Positions 23,314 through 32,804 of a stretch of 64,000 nucleotides of DNA are shown in pieces. The stretch is from positions 3,797,001 to 3,861,000 of the forward strand of contig NC_092648.1 in the NCBI RefSeq assembly GCF_032118995.1, read 5' to 3'. This stretch comes from Asterias amurensis. Its lineage: Eukaryota; Echinodermata; Asteroidea; Forcipulatida; Asteriidae. Position numbers and translations under genes: made by a program. The notes beneath the pieces were generated by a model. It saw nothing but the letters and a program-made list of their open reading frames with translations. It did not search any database and was not told where the DNA came from. Every line of letters begins with the position of its first letter. The first letter of the stretch is position 1.

Positions 23314-23704
23314 TTAAAAGCAGTGGACACTATTGGTAATTACTCGAAATAAATATTAGCATAAAACCAATACTTGGTGACAAGTAATGGGGATAGGTTG
23401 ATGGTGTAAAACATTGTGAGAAACGGCTCCCTCTGAAGTGCCATAGTTTTCGAGAAAGAAGTAATTTTCCATTAATATTATTTCGAGACCTCAGATTTAG
23501 AACTTGAGGTCTCGAAATCAACCGTCTAAACGCTCTCAACTTCGTGTGACAAGGGTGTTTTTTTCTTTTGTTATTATCGCGCAACGTTGATGACCGATTG
23601 AGCTCAAATTTTCGCAGGTGTGTTATTTTATGCATATACGTTAAGATACACCAACTGTGAAGGCTAGTCTTTGACAATTACCAATAGTGTCCACTGCCTT
23701 TAAA
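23314..23704. mobile_element. TTAA-type MITE, 'GGCAGTGGACAC' family, full copy
   Basis: Starts TTTAAAAGCAGTGGACACTA and ends ATAGTGTCCACTGCCTTTAA. Central CGAGACCTC/GAGGTCTCG palindrome at about 23484-23518. It sits just downstream of cassette B. Confidence 0.85.
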
Positions 23705-24068
23705 CTGAAGTTATAGTGCCAATATATAGCGTTTCAATTTTTCTTTAAAAAAAGTTGGGCTGGGTTGTGTATCTATAAGGTCTTAAAGATGTTGGGAAGT
23801 CCCCTCAAAGATGCTTTAAATAGGTTCATTACAAAATATCTCATAGATTGTTAGCCTAAGTTTAGACAAATGTTTAATTCTCAGAGCTTACTGATAACCT
23901 TACAAAATCAATCCCAAAGAGACTTGTTCCAGGCATTTGTCGTCAACATCAATGTTGCTCATGTTGCTCTTGACAGCAATTTATTTATAATGTTGAATCA
24001 TGTTTTTAAAATAATAATGAATAATGTTTGTAAAACAATTGTTTTCTTTTTTTCTCTGTTCCATTCAG

Positions 24069-24155
24069 GATTACCATCTGTGAAGAGGACTTCCCATGAA
24101 CAGAGAGATGCCAAATACCGGACTAGGATAAAGGAACTGCCCTTTCTAGTGGAAG
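24069..24155 (+). other. Exon-like cassette C
   Basis: TTTTTTTCTCTGTTCCATTCAG gives a strong acceptor, and GGAAG|GTAAAT a good donor. It shares TACCATCTGTGAAGAG, GGACT and AAGGAACTGCC with the series but is more diverged. Open with phase-1 entry and exit (…SVKRTSHEQRDAKYRTR…). Confidence 0.4.
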
Positions 24156-24374
24156 GTAAATTTCAAGAAACCAAAATGGTTAATATTACCAACTTGTCTC
24201 AAATGGACCTCTGCAGTAATTGTGCAGAATGTCTAGAGCTGACTACATGTAGGCTAGTTTTTTTTGTGTCAGGCCATATAAAGTTTTGAGAAGTTCCTTT
24301 AGATGTTTATGTTAACATAACTTAGGACTTTAGAAGTTAGGATGAGGCACTTCAGATGTTACTGAAACCCGATG

Positions 24375-24965
24375 ACTACTCAATGGTTGCATTGATTCTT
24401 TTGGATCCTTTTATGCTGTATTGTTGGAAGTTTCCGTAGAAGTCGCTGATGGGGAATGCGATCAAAGGCCTTTGAGAAGTTCAGTATTATTGCATCGACC
24501 TGCTCTCGGTCATCAATGGCTTTGGCAAGATCTTGAGCTGTAATTATCAGTTGGGACTCACACGAGTGGCCCGAACGGAAACCGGGCTGGGCGTCAGTGA
24601 GGATGTTGTGATGGTTGTTGTGATCCATTATGTTACTATAGATGATGTGTTCCCAGAGTTTACTGCAAATTGATGCGATAGACACTGGCCAGTTGTTGGA
24701 TGGTGCACTTCTGTCTCCCTTCTTGAAGAATGGTGAAATATTAGCAGTAGGCCAATCAGATGGAAGAAAGCCAGTGTCTAAGGACTTTTGAAAAATGTAG
24801 GTGAGGATTTGTGCGATCTCCACAGCGACTTCCTTTAGGGCCTGAGCTGAAGAGTGTCTGGCCCAGTAGCTTTCTTGATATTAAGACCTGATAACAGTTT
24901 CAGAACGCCATCACATGAAACATTGATGTGATTCATTTCAAAAAATGTTGGTTGTAATAAAGTCG
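24375..24965 (-). mobile_element. LINE reverse-transcriptase fragment (CR1/L2-like)
   Basis: The - strand encodes the N-terminal half of a non-LTR reverse transcriptase: KATGPD near 24860, then FLPSDWPTANISPFFKKGD, a PVSIAS block (usually RPVSL), QPGFRSGHSCESQLI, and motif A as LNFSKAFDRIPH. The family consensus for motif A is LDFSKAFD, so the first catalytic Asp is replaced by Asn. A frameshift near 24842 separates the KATGPD block from the rest, and the sequence stops soon after motif A, so motif C (YADD-like) is missing. An inactive, truncated element lying antisense within the cassette series. Confidence 0.85.
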
Positions 24966-25440
24966 TTTATTGTTTTGCTATGGTTCAGTCTCATAGCTCA
25001 CCAACACCAGTTCTGAAGAGAACTGCTTATATGCATTTGAAAGTAACTGTAAAAAAAAAAAAACCAAAAACCAAAATCATTCTGAAAAACAAAAGTTCCT
25101 CTAAATATTTTGTTGTTGCTTTCAAAGTTGTTTTTCTTTATTAAATTTAAACAATTTTTAAATCTACAGTAGAATCCAAAAGTATGAACAAGTTAACTGA
25201 GCCTAAATGTTTTACTGATGGATGAAGGTTTTATTCAATTGAATATTTTGAATTGTTGTTACTCCTTGTGGTCAGGTTTCATCCAGATAAAAGGCTGGCT
25301 GAGCTGATTGGTGGACGTTGATGTCTTACAGAGGATGAGGTGTTAGAGACGTAGGCGAAGTGGTGCGCTCATGTGATGAGACAGGGAGGCGTACCCTTGT
25401 AGATGTTCTGCAGCTGATGGTCTGCCTACTCGAGGCAGAG

Positions 25441-25460
25441 GCCCCCCCCCCCCCCCCCCC
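25441..25460. repeat. Poly-C run
   Basis: About 20 consecutive C residues, the longest C homopolymer in the window. Confidence 0.9.
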
Positions 25461-25626
25461 TAAGCTGTGCTGGATAGACAATGTAACAAAGTGGAGTGGT
25501 AGAAGCATAGGAGAGCTCAGAAGAGCAGCGATTGAAAGAGAACATGTGATGGCGACGACTCCAGGAGTGCGCCTTATGAGGGGGCCATGGACGCAAGTCT
25601 TTGGGGTTTGATGATGACAATTGCAG

Positions 25627-25694
25627 TCAGGCTCAAAGACATCTAATCGTCTAAGACCAGTCTATGATGGCAGAGCTACACTCTCCAGTAAAAG
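25627..25694 (+). other. Exon-like cassette D
   Basis: Acceptor ACAATTGCAG, donor AAAAG|GTATTT. The core CTAAGACCAGTCTATGATGG and CACTCTCCAGTAAAAG matches the consensus. The 5' third is shortened relative to cassette E. Confidence 0.4.
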
Positions 25695-25799
25695 GTATTT
25701 TCCACAACAGTGAATTAAACTATTTGCACCAAGTCACAAATGGAACTCTCTCTCTAGTAGCGGATGCTCTGTTCAGCATGGCCGACCGTTTGTCGAAGA

Positions 25800-25957
25800 G
25801 GTATGAGGAAAACCATGCAATTTCGAGTGATACTTGTGTGGATCATTGTATTCTACTTTTACAACACCTTTCTAACCATATGCATTTTATAACAAACGGT
25901 TACAAGTGCTTTTCAAAGACCAACTCGACCGATCCAAGGCAACGTGTTCCTGTAAAG
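25800..25957. mobile_element. Single arm of the window-start foldback MITE
   Basis: AGGTATGAGGAAAACCATGC...GGCAACGTGTTCCTGTAAAG matches the right arm of the 1-402 element. The left arm is absent, the mirror image of the loss at 16636-16802. Confidence 0.7.
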
Positions 25958-26523
25958 GTTTGCTCTATTTCTGTAGTTCCACTTTTGCATGTCTGAGCCC
26001 TTGGAAACTGATCTCTGTAGTACTTGTTGCAGAATGTTTTTGAGTTAACGAGCTGAATTGATTTTAGTTTTTTTTTTTTTTTTTTTGTACCTACCACCAT
26101 TTGGTTAGGAGCCTACAGCACCTTTGTAGTGTGGTTATGTTAAAATACCAGTTTTTATGCCATATTGCTTTGAATCTGAGAAGCATTGCTGCAGTAACGT
26201 TTCTTAGGTCGTGTATTGGTATTTGGGATTATTCTCCTTGCTTGGACATATCTGCTTGTGATGTTAGGCGATATCTGAAAATATGCGACCAGGCAACCTT
26301 TGGAAATTAAATTTGTACATGTTAGTTTGTTCGTTTACATCTACGTTTAAATAATCACTTGGGAAAGTCCCCCTGGTTGCTTCATGTGAAGTTCAAATGT
26401 ACACAGGCAAATGTTTGTCTTTGTTTTGCCGATTGAAGAAGTACACACAAATTCCTGTAGCAAAGGTAACTTCAAAAAGAAAGCTTATTGTTAATGGAAA
26501 TAAATATTGAGTTTGTGTTGCAG

Positions 26524-26642
26524 AAAGTGTTTGAGTTTCTCCAAAGAGATCTACCCATCAAACAGTGGATATCCAGGACTTGTCTATGATAAAGGAGCAG
26601 CACTTGACAGTAAAAGAAAGAAGCAGCACTCTACAGCAGAAG
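26524..26642 (+). other. Exon-like cassette E, best preserved
   Basis: TTGTGTTGCAG precedes it, and GCAGAAG|GTGAGA follows. The core is TCTCCAAAGAGATCTACCCA...CCAGGACTTGTCTATGATAAAGG. With phase-2 entry it is open to the donor: SKEIYPSNSGYPGLVYDKGA, then a Lys-rich tail (SKRKKQHSTAE). No family recognised. If any cassette codes, this one is the best candidate. Confidence 0.5.
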
Positions 26643-27089
26643 GTGAGATCCCACAAATGAATTAAGATATGGACAGCCAGTCTGGACAGCCAGTCCCAAA
26701 TATAGCTCTCTAGGAAAACTGCTAGGAAGGTAGTGGTAGCACTTAAAGATTCACTAATTACGTCAAAAAACTGTGACAGGTTTTGTAGCAACAACAAGTT
26801 CATCGGATGCAAGAAATTGTTGATAAGAAAGCTCATGCAGTTTTTGTATGTAATAAGTTAATTTTGAAGTTCCACCCACTACCTTTCTCGTTTCATCTTC
26901 TATAACACTGCTGTTTTTATGCTCCCGCAGCGAAGCAAGCTGAAGGGGCATGTAGTGTTTGTCTTGTCCTTTATGTGGTGTGAGTGGGTATACATATTAA
27001 AACCAGGGACCTATAAGAAAAGAGGACAATATCATCCACAGTTCGAGAAAGGTCCACAGTACAAAACCCATGGGAGCTGTTGCAAGAAG

Positions 27090-27276
27090 TTAAAGGCCAA
27101 GTCATACTGCAGCGATAACGAAAATCGATAACGATAACGACGCAAAGAGAACGCATTCTATTGGTTGAATTGCTCCACGCAGAATACGCCCACGCTCATT
27201 CAACCAATCGAGGGCGTGAATTTTTAACTATCTCGTTGTTATTCTCGTTATCATGGCCTGTGTGACCAGGCCTTAA
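27090..27276. mobile_element. TTAA-type MITE, AGGCCNNGTCA ends
   Basis: Left TTAAAGGCCAAGTCATACTG, right TGTGTGACCAGGCCTTAA, with GATAACGA blocks mirrored inside (AGCGATAACG near 27111; CTCGTTATCATGG near 27244). TTAA at both ends fits a piggyBac-like target site. Confidence 0.7.
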
Positions 27277-27330
27277 GAGTATAAACAAAATAGGGACAAT
27301 AGGAGGTCCACGGTTTGCAGGCGTTTGGCG

Positions 27331-27396
27331 TGCGTAATCATTGTCCGTGTGATAACTAAAGCCTTCTTTAGTTATCACACGGACAATGATTACGCA
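27331..27396. repeat. Perfect 31-bp inverted repeat with 4-nt loop
   Basis: The arm at 27331-27361 (starting TGCGTAATCATTGTCC) is exactly complementary to 27366-27396 (ending ATGATTACGCA); the loop is CCTT. No mismatches. It lies 54 bp past the TTAA MITE and matches no other repeat in the window. Confidence 0.95.
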
Positions 27397-27399
27397 CAT

Positions 27400-28493
27400 C
27401 TAGCAGATGAATTCCAAACTTGGTTTGTGGATTGGTCTTTGGATCCGCAGGAGCCTATTGTTTTTGGACCCTACAGGGACAAATGTAATGTCAAGGTCAT
27501 TATGGATACCAAAAAAAGAATTGTTGTCCCAGCGACAACTCTGAAAGGTCTTGGCATATCAACTCCATACTTGGTTTGTGGAGTGGTTTAGGGATCCTTA
27601 AGAATCCTATTAATTTTAGACCTCTACAATTGCATTGTATGTCATTGTTTTTTTACCCTTATAGAAGGTCGTTATTGCTAAAACAATAGAAATGTTGTAC
27701 GAGTATCAAAGTATCAAAGTACTTGGCGTATCAATGCCAAACATGGTTGGTGGACTGTTCTTAGGATCCTCTGAAACATTTTGTTTTTGGATCCCCCCAG
27801 GACAAATGCCAAGGTCATTGTGTCTAAAACAAAAGAAATGTTCTCCAAGGATAAATTCAAGAATAAGATTAATCTCAGTGAGGCATTTGTGTTTGTCAAC
27901 ACACCATTCTTGTTTTGTTGAGTATACCTATGCGAAATGTCTATTGCTGGTCTGGTTTGAACAGAAGTTAATATCAGTCATATTCTTTTATAGATATGTG
28001 TTCGTTTGGCATTCATTTACAAGTTGACAGCCTGGGTTGTGGTTTTTCTGACAGGTTTTTTAAGATTTGAAGAAATGGTCCTTAGGATAATGCATGTGAA
28101 AAAGAATTCTTACCTTTTAGTTATTTAAATTTTATACAAAAGTTTCTTTGTGGGAGCTCATTTATCAAGAAATATCAACATCATTGGTTGAGAGAACTGT
28201 TTTCAAGCAAATGACATCCCCTGAATTAACTGCTGCTTATTATGTTGCTCATTTTGAATACTAGAATCAAAATAGTCCTGATTTTGTTTTTTATCGTACA
28301 GACGATCAACCTATATCGCACCTGGTTTTCTGGAATCCTCCTGGCGGACATCCAAACCGCGGCGGGAGGAAAATGAACTACCCAGACACCATCACCAGAG
28401 ACACAAATCTCAATCCAAACAAGACTCAACAACTCATGAGGGACAAAGCAACCTGGCACCACTTCATTAATGCTGCGTCTACTATTCCGTCAA

Positions 28494-28495
<2 letters not shown>
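27400..28495 (+). repeat. Diverged internal duplications of the + strand unit
   Basis: TTGGCATATCAACTCCATAC/TTGGTTTGTGGAGTGGTTTAG (27550) and TTGGCGTATCAATGCCAAAC/ATGGTTGGTGGACTG (27722), each followed by GGATCC and TTTTGGATCC, form a ~170-bp direct repeat also seen at 27415-27470. 27945-28080 matches the post-cassette DNA at 17180-17345. No convincing gene. Confidence 0.4.

Positions 28496-28524
<29 letters not shown>
28496..28524. repeat. (GAT)n microsatellite
   Basis: About nine GAT triplets directly upstream of cassette F, where its splice acceptor would be expected. Confidence 0.9.
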
Positions 28525-28526
<2 letters not shown>

Positions 28527-28533
28527 GTAACAA

Positions 28534-28622
28534 GGCTTGCTATCTCCAAAGCCATCTTCCCATCCACAAAAAGATGTCGAAGACCAGCCGATGATGAGGG
28601 AGCTGCACTCTCCAGAAAATTG
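28534..28622 (+). other. Exon-like cassette F
   Basis: The core GCTTGCTATCTCCAAAG, GAAGACCAGCCGATGATGAG and GGAGCTGCACTCTCCAG is close to consensus and reads ISKAIFPSTKRCRRPADDEG. The donor TTG|GTGAAT is present. The acceptor is replaced by the GAT microsatellite. Confidence 0.45.
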
Positions 28623-28875
28623 GTGAATTCCCAAACGTACACTTCAGATGTTTACCCCTAGTCCCAAATGGGGCTCTTTAATAAAAAAAATTCACAATGC
28701 ATGTTGGAAATCTGATTAAAACATAAGTTATTTTCAGTCTTGGAGCTCTGAAACTCATTCGAAAAACGTTTGCATGCTCTTTGGCAATCATTTTGATGTT
28801 GATGTGCTTCTTTACTTATTTTTTTCTGTCAGATTTGAAGATTTTATGAAGGCCCCTAAAAAACTGCTTTTGTGC

Positions 28876-29250
28876 CTTAAAGCCATTATACACTTTCGGT
28901 ACAGAAACAAAAAAAATAGTTCGCAGATTTACAAATAATTTACAGGGTTTACAGAAGGTAATGGTAAAAGACTTCTCTTGAAATATTAGTCCATGAAATG
29001 CTTTACTTTTTAAAAAACATTTAAACAACATCAATTCTCGATAGTGAGAATTACGGATTTATTTTAAACACATGTCATGACACGGCGAAACGTGGGGAAA
29101 CAAGGGTGGGTTTTCCCGTTATTTTCTCCCGACTCCGATGACCGATTGAGCCTAAATTTTCACAGGTTTGTTATTTTATATATAAGTTATGGTACACAAA
29201 GTGTGGGCTTTGGACAATACTGTTTACCAAAAGTGTCCAATGGCTTTAAA
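28876..29250. mobile_element. Second TTAA-type MITE family, fuller copy
   Basis: Left CCTTAAAGCCATTATACACT, right AAAAGTGTCCAATGGCTTTAA. Inverted relative to 21922. Arms are about 150 bp with a central GTCATGACACGG region. Confidence 0.75.
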
Positions 29251-29629
29251 CACCCAGCAGGATGGATATGTGCGCACTACAAGTCTTTACTATTTTTACT
29301 ATTCATGTCCTACATTTTAAGCTTTGATCATTAAAATTTTGCATGTTGAGTGCAAGATTTGCTTCATTGAATTAAAATTCTTATCACATGAATCCAGTAT
29401 AGAACGTCCAATAAATTACTGTTACTTACAACAATAACAAAACATCCTGATTTGATCGGTTCCAACATTTATTTTGCTATTGCTTTTGATGGTTTGTCTT
29501 CATTTACAATTTTATTGAAAGGACAGAAAGCGTCCTAAGGAAGAAGCAGTTTATCTCATTCTAATTGTTTTAATAATAGATACATGTAAAACACTTGTTA
29601 TTACAGATAACGCGTTTTGTTTGTTGCAG

Positions 29630-29703
29630 AAAGGCATAACATCTCCAAAGACATCTGTGACTGGTCTGTCATGATCAAGGAGCTGAATGTACTATCGTAA
29701 AAG
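29630..29703 (+). other. Exon-like cassette G
   Basis: CGTTTTGTTTGTTGCAG is a strong acceptor; AAAAG|GTAATC is the donor. The core AGGCATAACATCTCCAAAGA and TGATCAAGGAGCTGAATG is recognisable but interrupted by stops in the consensus frame. The 84-bp minisatellite starts about 55 bp after the donor, i.e. inside the presumed intron. Confidence 0.4.
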
Positions 29704-29757
29704 GTAATCTCCTTATAACTTAGACCATTTCCTCTTTCATTTCTTTCATTATGCAAG

Positions 29758-31020
29758 AAACCTGACTGGCCTGTGACTCCCCACCCTACTGGCCATGGAT
29801 CACATGGTGCATGGTGTCAGGGAGTGATGCTTTTATATGAGCAACCTGACTGGCCTGTGACTCCCCACCCTACTGGCCATGGATCACATGGTGCATGGTG
29901 TCAGGGAGTGATGCTTTTATATGAGCAACCTGACTGGCCTGTGACGTCCCACCCTACTGGCCATGGGTCACATGGTGTATGGTGTCAAGGAGTGTTGCTT
30001 TTATATGGGCAACCTGACTGGCCTGTGACTGCTCAACCTACTGACCATGGGTCACATGGTGCATGGTGTCAGGGAGTGATGCTTTTATATAAGCAACTGA
30101 CTGGCCTGTGACTGCTCAACCTACTGACCATGGGTCACATGGTGCATGGTGTCAGGGAGTGATGCTTTTATATGAGCAACCTGACTGGCCTGTGACTGCC
30201 CACCCTACTTGCCATGGGTCACATGGTGCATGGTGTCATGGAGTGATGCTTTTATATGAGCAACCTGACTGGCCTGTGACGGCCCACTCTACTGGCCATG
30301 GGTCACATGGTGCATGGTGTCAGGGAGTGATGCTTTTATATGAGCAACCTGACTGGCCTGTGACGGCCCACCCTACTGGCCATGGGTCGCATGGTGTCAT
30401 GGAGTGATGCTTTTATATGAGCAACCTGACTGGCCTGTGACTGCCCACCCTACTGGCCATGGGTCACATGGTGCATGGTGTCATAGAGTGATGCTTTTAT
30501 ATGAGCAACCTGACTGGCCTGTGACTGCCCACCCTACTGGCCATGGGTCACATGGTGCATGGTGTCATGGAGTGATGCTTTTATATGAGCAACCTGACTG
30601 GCCTGCGACTACCCACTCTACTGGCCATGGGTCACATATGGTGCATGGGGTCAAGGAGTGTTGCTTTTATATGGGCAACCTGACTGGCCTGTGACTGCTG
30701 CCAACCCTACTGGGTTTTGGTCACATGGTGCATGGTGTCAGGGAGTGATGCTTTTATATGGGCAACCTGACTAGCCTGTGACAGCCCACCCTACTGGCCA
30801 TGGGTCACATGGTGCATGGTGTCAGGGAGTGATGCTTTTATATGAGCAACCTGACTGGCCTGTGACTGCTCAACCTACTGGCCATGGGTCACACGGTGCA
30901 TGGTGTCAGGGAGTGATGCTTTTATATGGGCAACCTGACTGGCCTGTGACTGTCCACTCTACTGGCCATGGGTCACATATGGTGCATGGGGTCAAGGAGT
31001 GTTGCTTTTATATGGGCGAA
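29758..31020. repeat. 84-bp minisatellite, ~15 copies
   Basis: Unit GCAACCTGACTGGCCTGTGA...CTACTGGCCATGGGTCACAT...GGAGTGATGCTTTTATATGA. As 84 = 28 codons, each + frame repeats (…GHGSHGAWCQGVMLLYEQPDW…); indels break the frame into several pieces. Two further units, with the variant GCCAACCCTACTGGGTTTTG also seen at 30700, lie apart at 32275-32420. Confidence 0.95.
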
Positions 31021-31254
31021 GTGTAGTGTCCCATCGTTTTAACGAGTGTTGCTCAATATTGGCAACCTGACTCGTCACGCCTCCGCACCCTACCGTTCAT
31101 GTGTCGCATGGTTTTACGCTGACAACCTGGCAGCAGAGTGCCCTGTTCTATGAAATCTCTTAACTATAATAGTCTGCCTTTAGGGGATTAGATTGTGCAA
31201 ATGTAGTTGATCTCAGGTCATTATTTATTTATATCGCATTTATTTGAGTTGCAG

Positions 31255-31331
31255 TCTTGCTACAACATCTACAAGTCAACAAGTGGATGTCTGAGACCAA
31301 CGTACGAAGGAGTTCCACTTTCCATTAAAAG
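31255..31331 (+). other. Exon-like cassette H
   Basis: Acceptor TTTGAGTTGCAG, donor TTAAAAG|GTGAGT (consensus). The core AACATCTACAAGTCAACAAG, TGAGACCAACGTACGAAGGA is recognisable. Open with phase-0 entry (…IYKSTSGCLRPTYEGVPL…), exit phase 2, which matches the entry phase of the downstream terminal exons. Confidence 0.45.
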
Positions 31332-31915
31332 GTGAGTTTTTCCAAAATGTAAAATTGATGTGTATAGGATTTCAGTTTATTCACAAGATGTTTGTTTGGT
31401 ATTCATGTTAGTTGTTAATGGCTGGGTTGTATATTTTCTGTTGGCATTGCGAAAATTCTTCATGCCTTAAGAACAAAATTACATTTGGGTAGCGCTTGCT
31501 ACATAAGATTCATTTTGAGAGAGAGCTCAACTGATAATAAAATTTACATTGCGCCAATTTGAAGATTGTCCACTGGTTTTTTGAATTTTTTTTATTAACC
31601 TTTTTTAAATAAACAAAGGATTAAACATGACAAACATTTATGTAGTTTTGAAAAATACTGTTGATGGTTATTCAAAAAAGGGAAACTCTCATTCAGGATG
31701 AAGCAATTCATTTAAAAAAAACAAGATTTTGTTAAAAGATCAAGTAACAAAACCATAAAGACTTAAATGTTTCATCATTGTATGCTGTTAACATTAAGTA
31801 CTGCAATCCTGCTCTTGGGGTGGTAGGTTCCTCATTCACTTTTGGAAACCCCTGCAATGAATTTTGTACATATAACTTAAATGGCTTTTTTTTATCCGTT
31901 AACTTGACATTTTAG

Positions 31916-32025
31916 AGCAAGAGGCAGCTAGTGGTTCCCGGAATTCAAATGCAGATGGAATCACCACTACTGATAACTTAAAGGCTACAGGACAAAGAAA
32001 GCAACATATATACAAGACGTCTTAA
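31916..32025 (+). other. Terminal-exon-like block T1
   Basis: Acceptor TTGACATTTTAG. The frame shared with T2 reads SNADGITTTDNLKATG and ends in TAA at 32023. Relative to T2 a 2-base loss near the 5' end breaks the phase-2 frame. Confidence 0.4.
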
Positions 32026-32463
32026 CTGTTCATCAACCAATCATGATTGAACAAATAAGCAGTTTGGTTTTCTTCAAAAGTAAGATATTTGTGGAGTTTT
32101 TAGTTTAATGTTGTTTTATTTTTTACAGCACTCTGTATACAGTTAACATCTTGTAAATAAGTACACCATTGTCGGTCCACTGTTTAATGAGCAGCAGGCC
32201 TCTGGTGCTATGCCACTGGTTGCTGCTGTCTATTCACTGTTGATTCTTTTGCAAGAGCCTTTATGGTTCGTAGTGTTAGGGAGTGATGCTTTTATATGGG
32301 CAACCTGACTGGCCTGTGACTGCTGCCAACCCTACTGGGTTTTGGTCACATGGTGCATGGTGTCAGGGAGTGATGCTTTTATATGGGCAACCTGAATAGC
32401 CTGTGACAGCCCCCTCTACTGACCATGTATAATTTGTTCTTATCCTGTAACGTTATATTTCAG

Positions 32464-32572
32464 AGCCAGAGGTGAAGCTAGTGGCTCACTGAAATCAAAT
32501 GCAGATGGAGTCACCACTACTGATAACTTAAAGGCTACAGGAAATAGAGAGCAACATATGAAAACATTGTGA
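32464..32572 (+). other. Terminal-exon-like block T2
   Basis: Acceptor TTATATTTCAG. With phase-2 entry (the exit phase of cassettes A and H) it is open for 36 codons, …SNADGVTTTDNLKATGNR…, to TGA at 32570. Second half of the 550-bp duplication. Confidence 0.45.
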
Positions 32573-32804
32573 TCATCAAGACATCTTAGCTTTTCTTCAA
32601 GTTATCATGCCTGAACAACCAAGCAGTTTGTTGCCTTCAAAAGTAAGATATTGTAGAGTTTTTAGTTTAATGCTGTTATATTTTTTATAGCACTCTGTAT
32701 ACAGTTAACATCTTGTGAATAAGTACACCGATGTCAGTCGTCTGTTGTTAAATGAGCAACAGGCCTCTGGTGCAATGCCACTGGTTGCTGTTGTCTATTG
32801 ACTG

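Larger units (their letters stand above)
31905..32800. repeat. ~550-bp direct duplication (31905-32260 and 32455-32800)
   Basis: Both halves carry the T exon, GATTGAACAA/GCCTGAACAACC, GCAGTTTG, AAAGTAAGATATT, CACTCTGTATACAGTTAACA, AATAAGTACACC and end with GCAACAGGCCTCTGGTGC..GCCACTGGTTGC. That tail is itself a monomer of the 60-bp minisatellite, which starts directly after the second copy. The first copy is followed by two 84-bp units (32275-32420). Confidence 0.8.

Noticed and set aside
29773-31026. Series of ~80-112-codon frames rich in GHGSHGAW
   Set aside because: 84-bp minisatellite; frames break at each indel, with no start context or domain.
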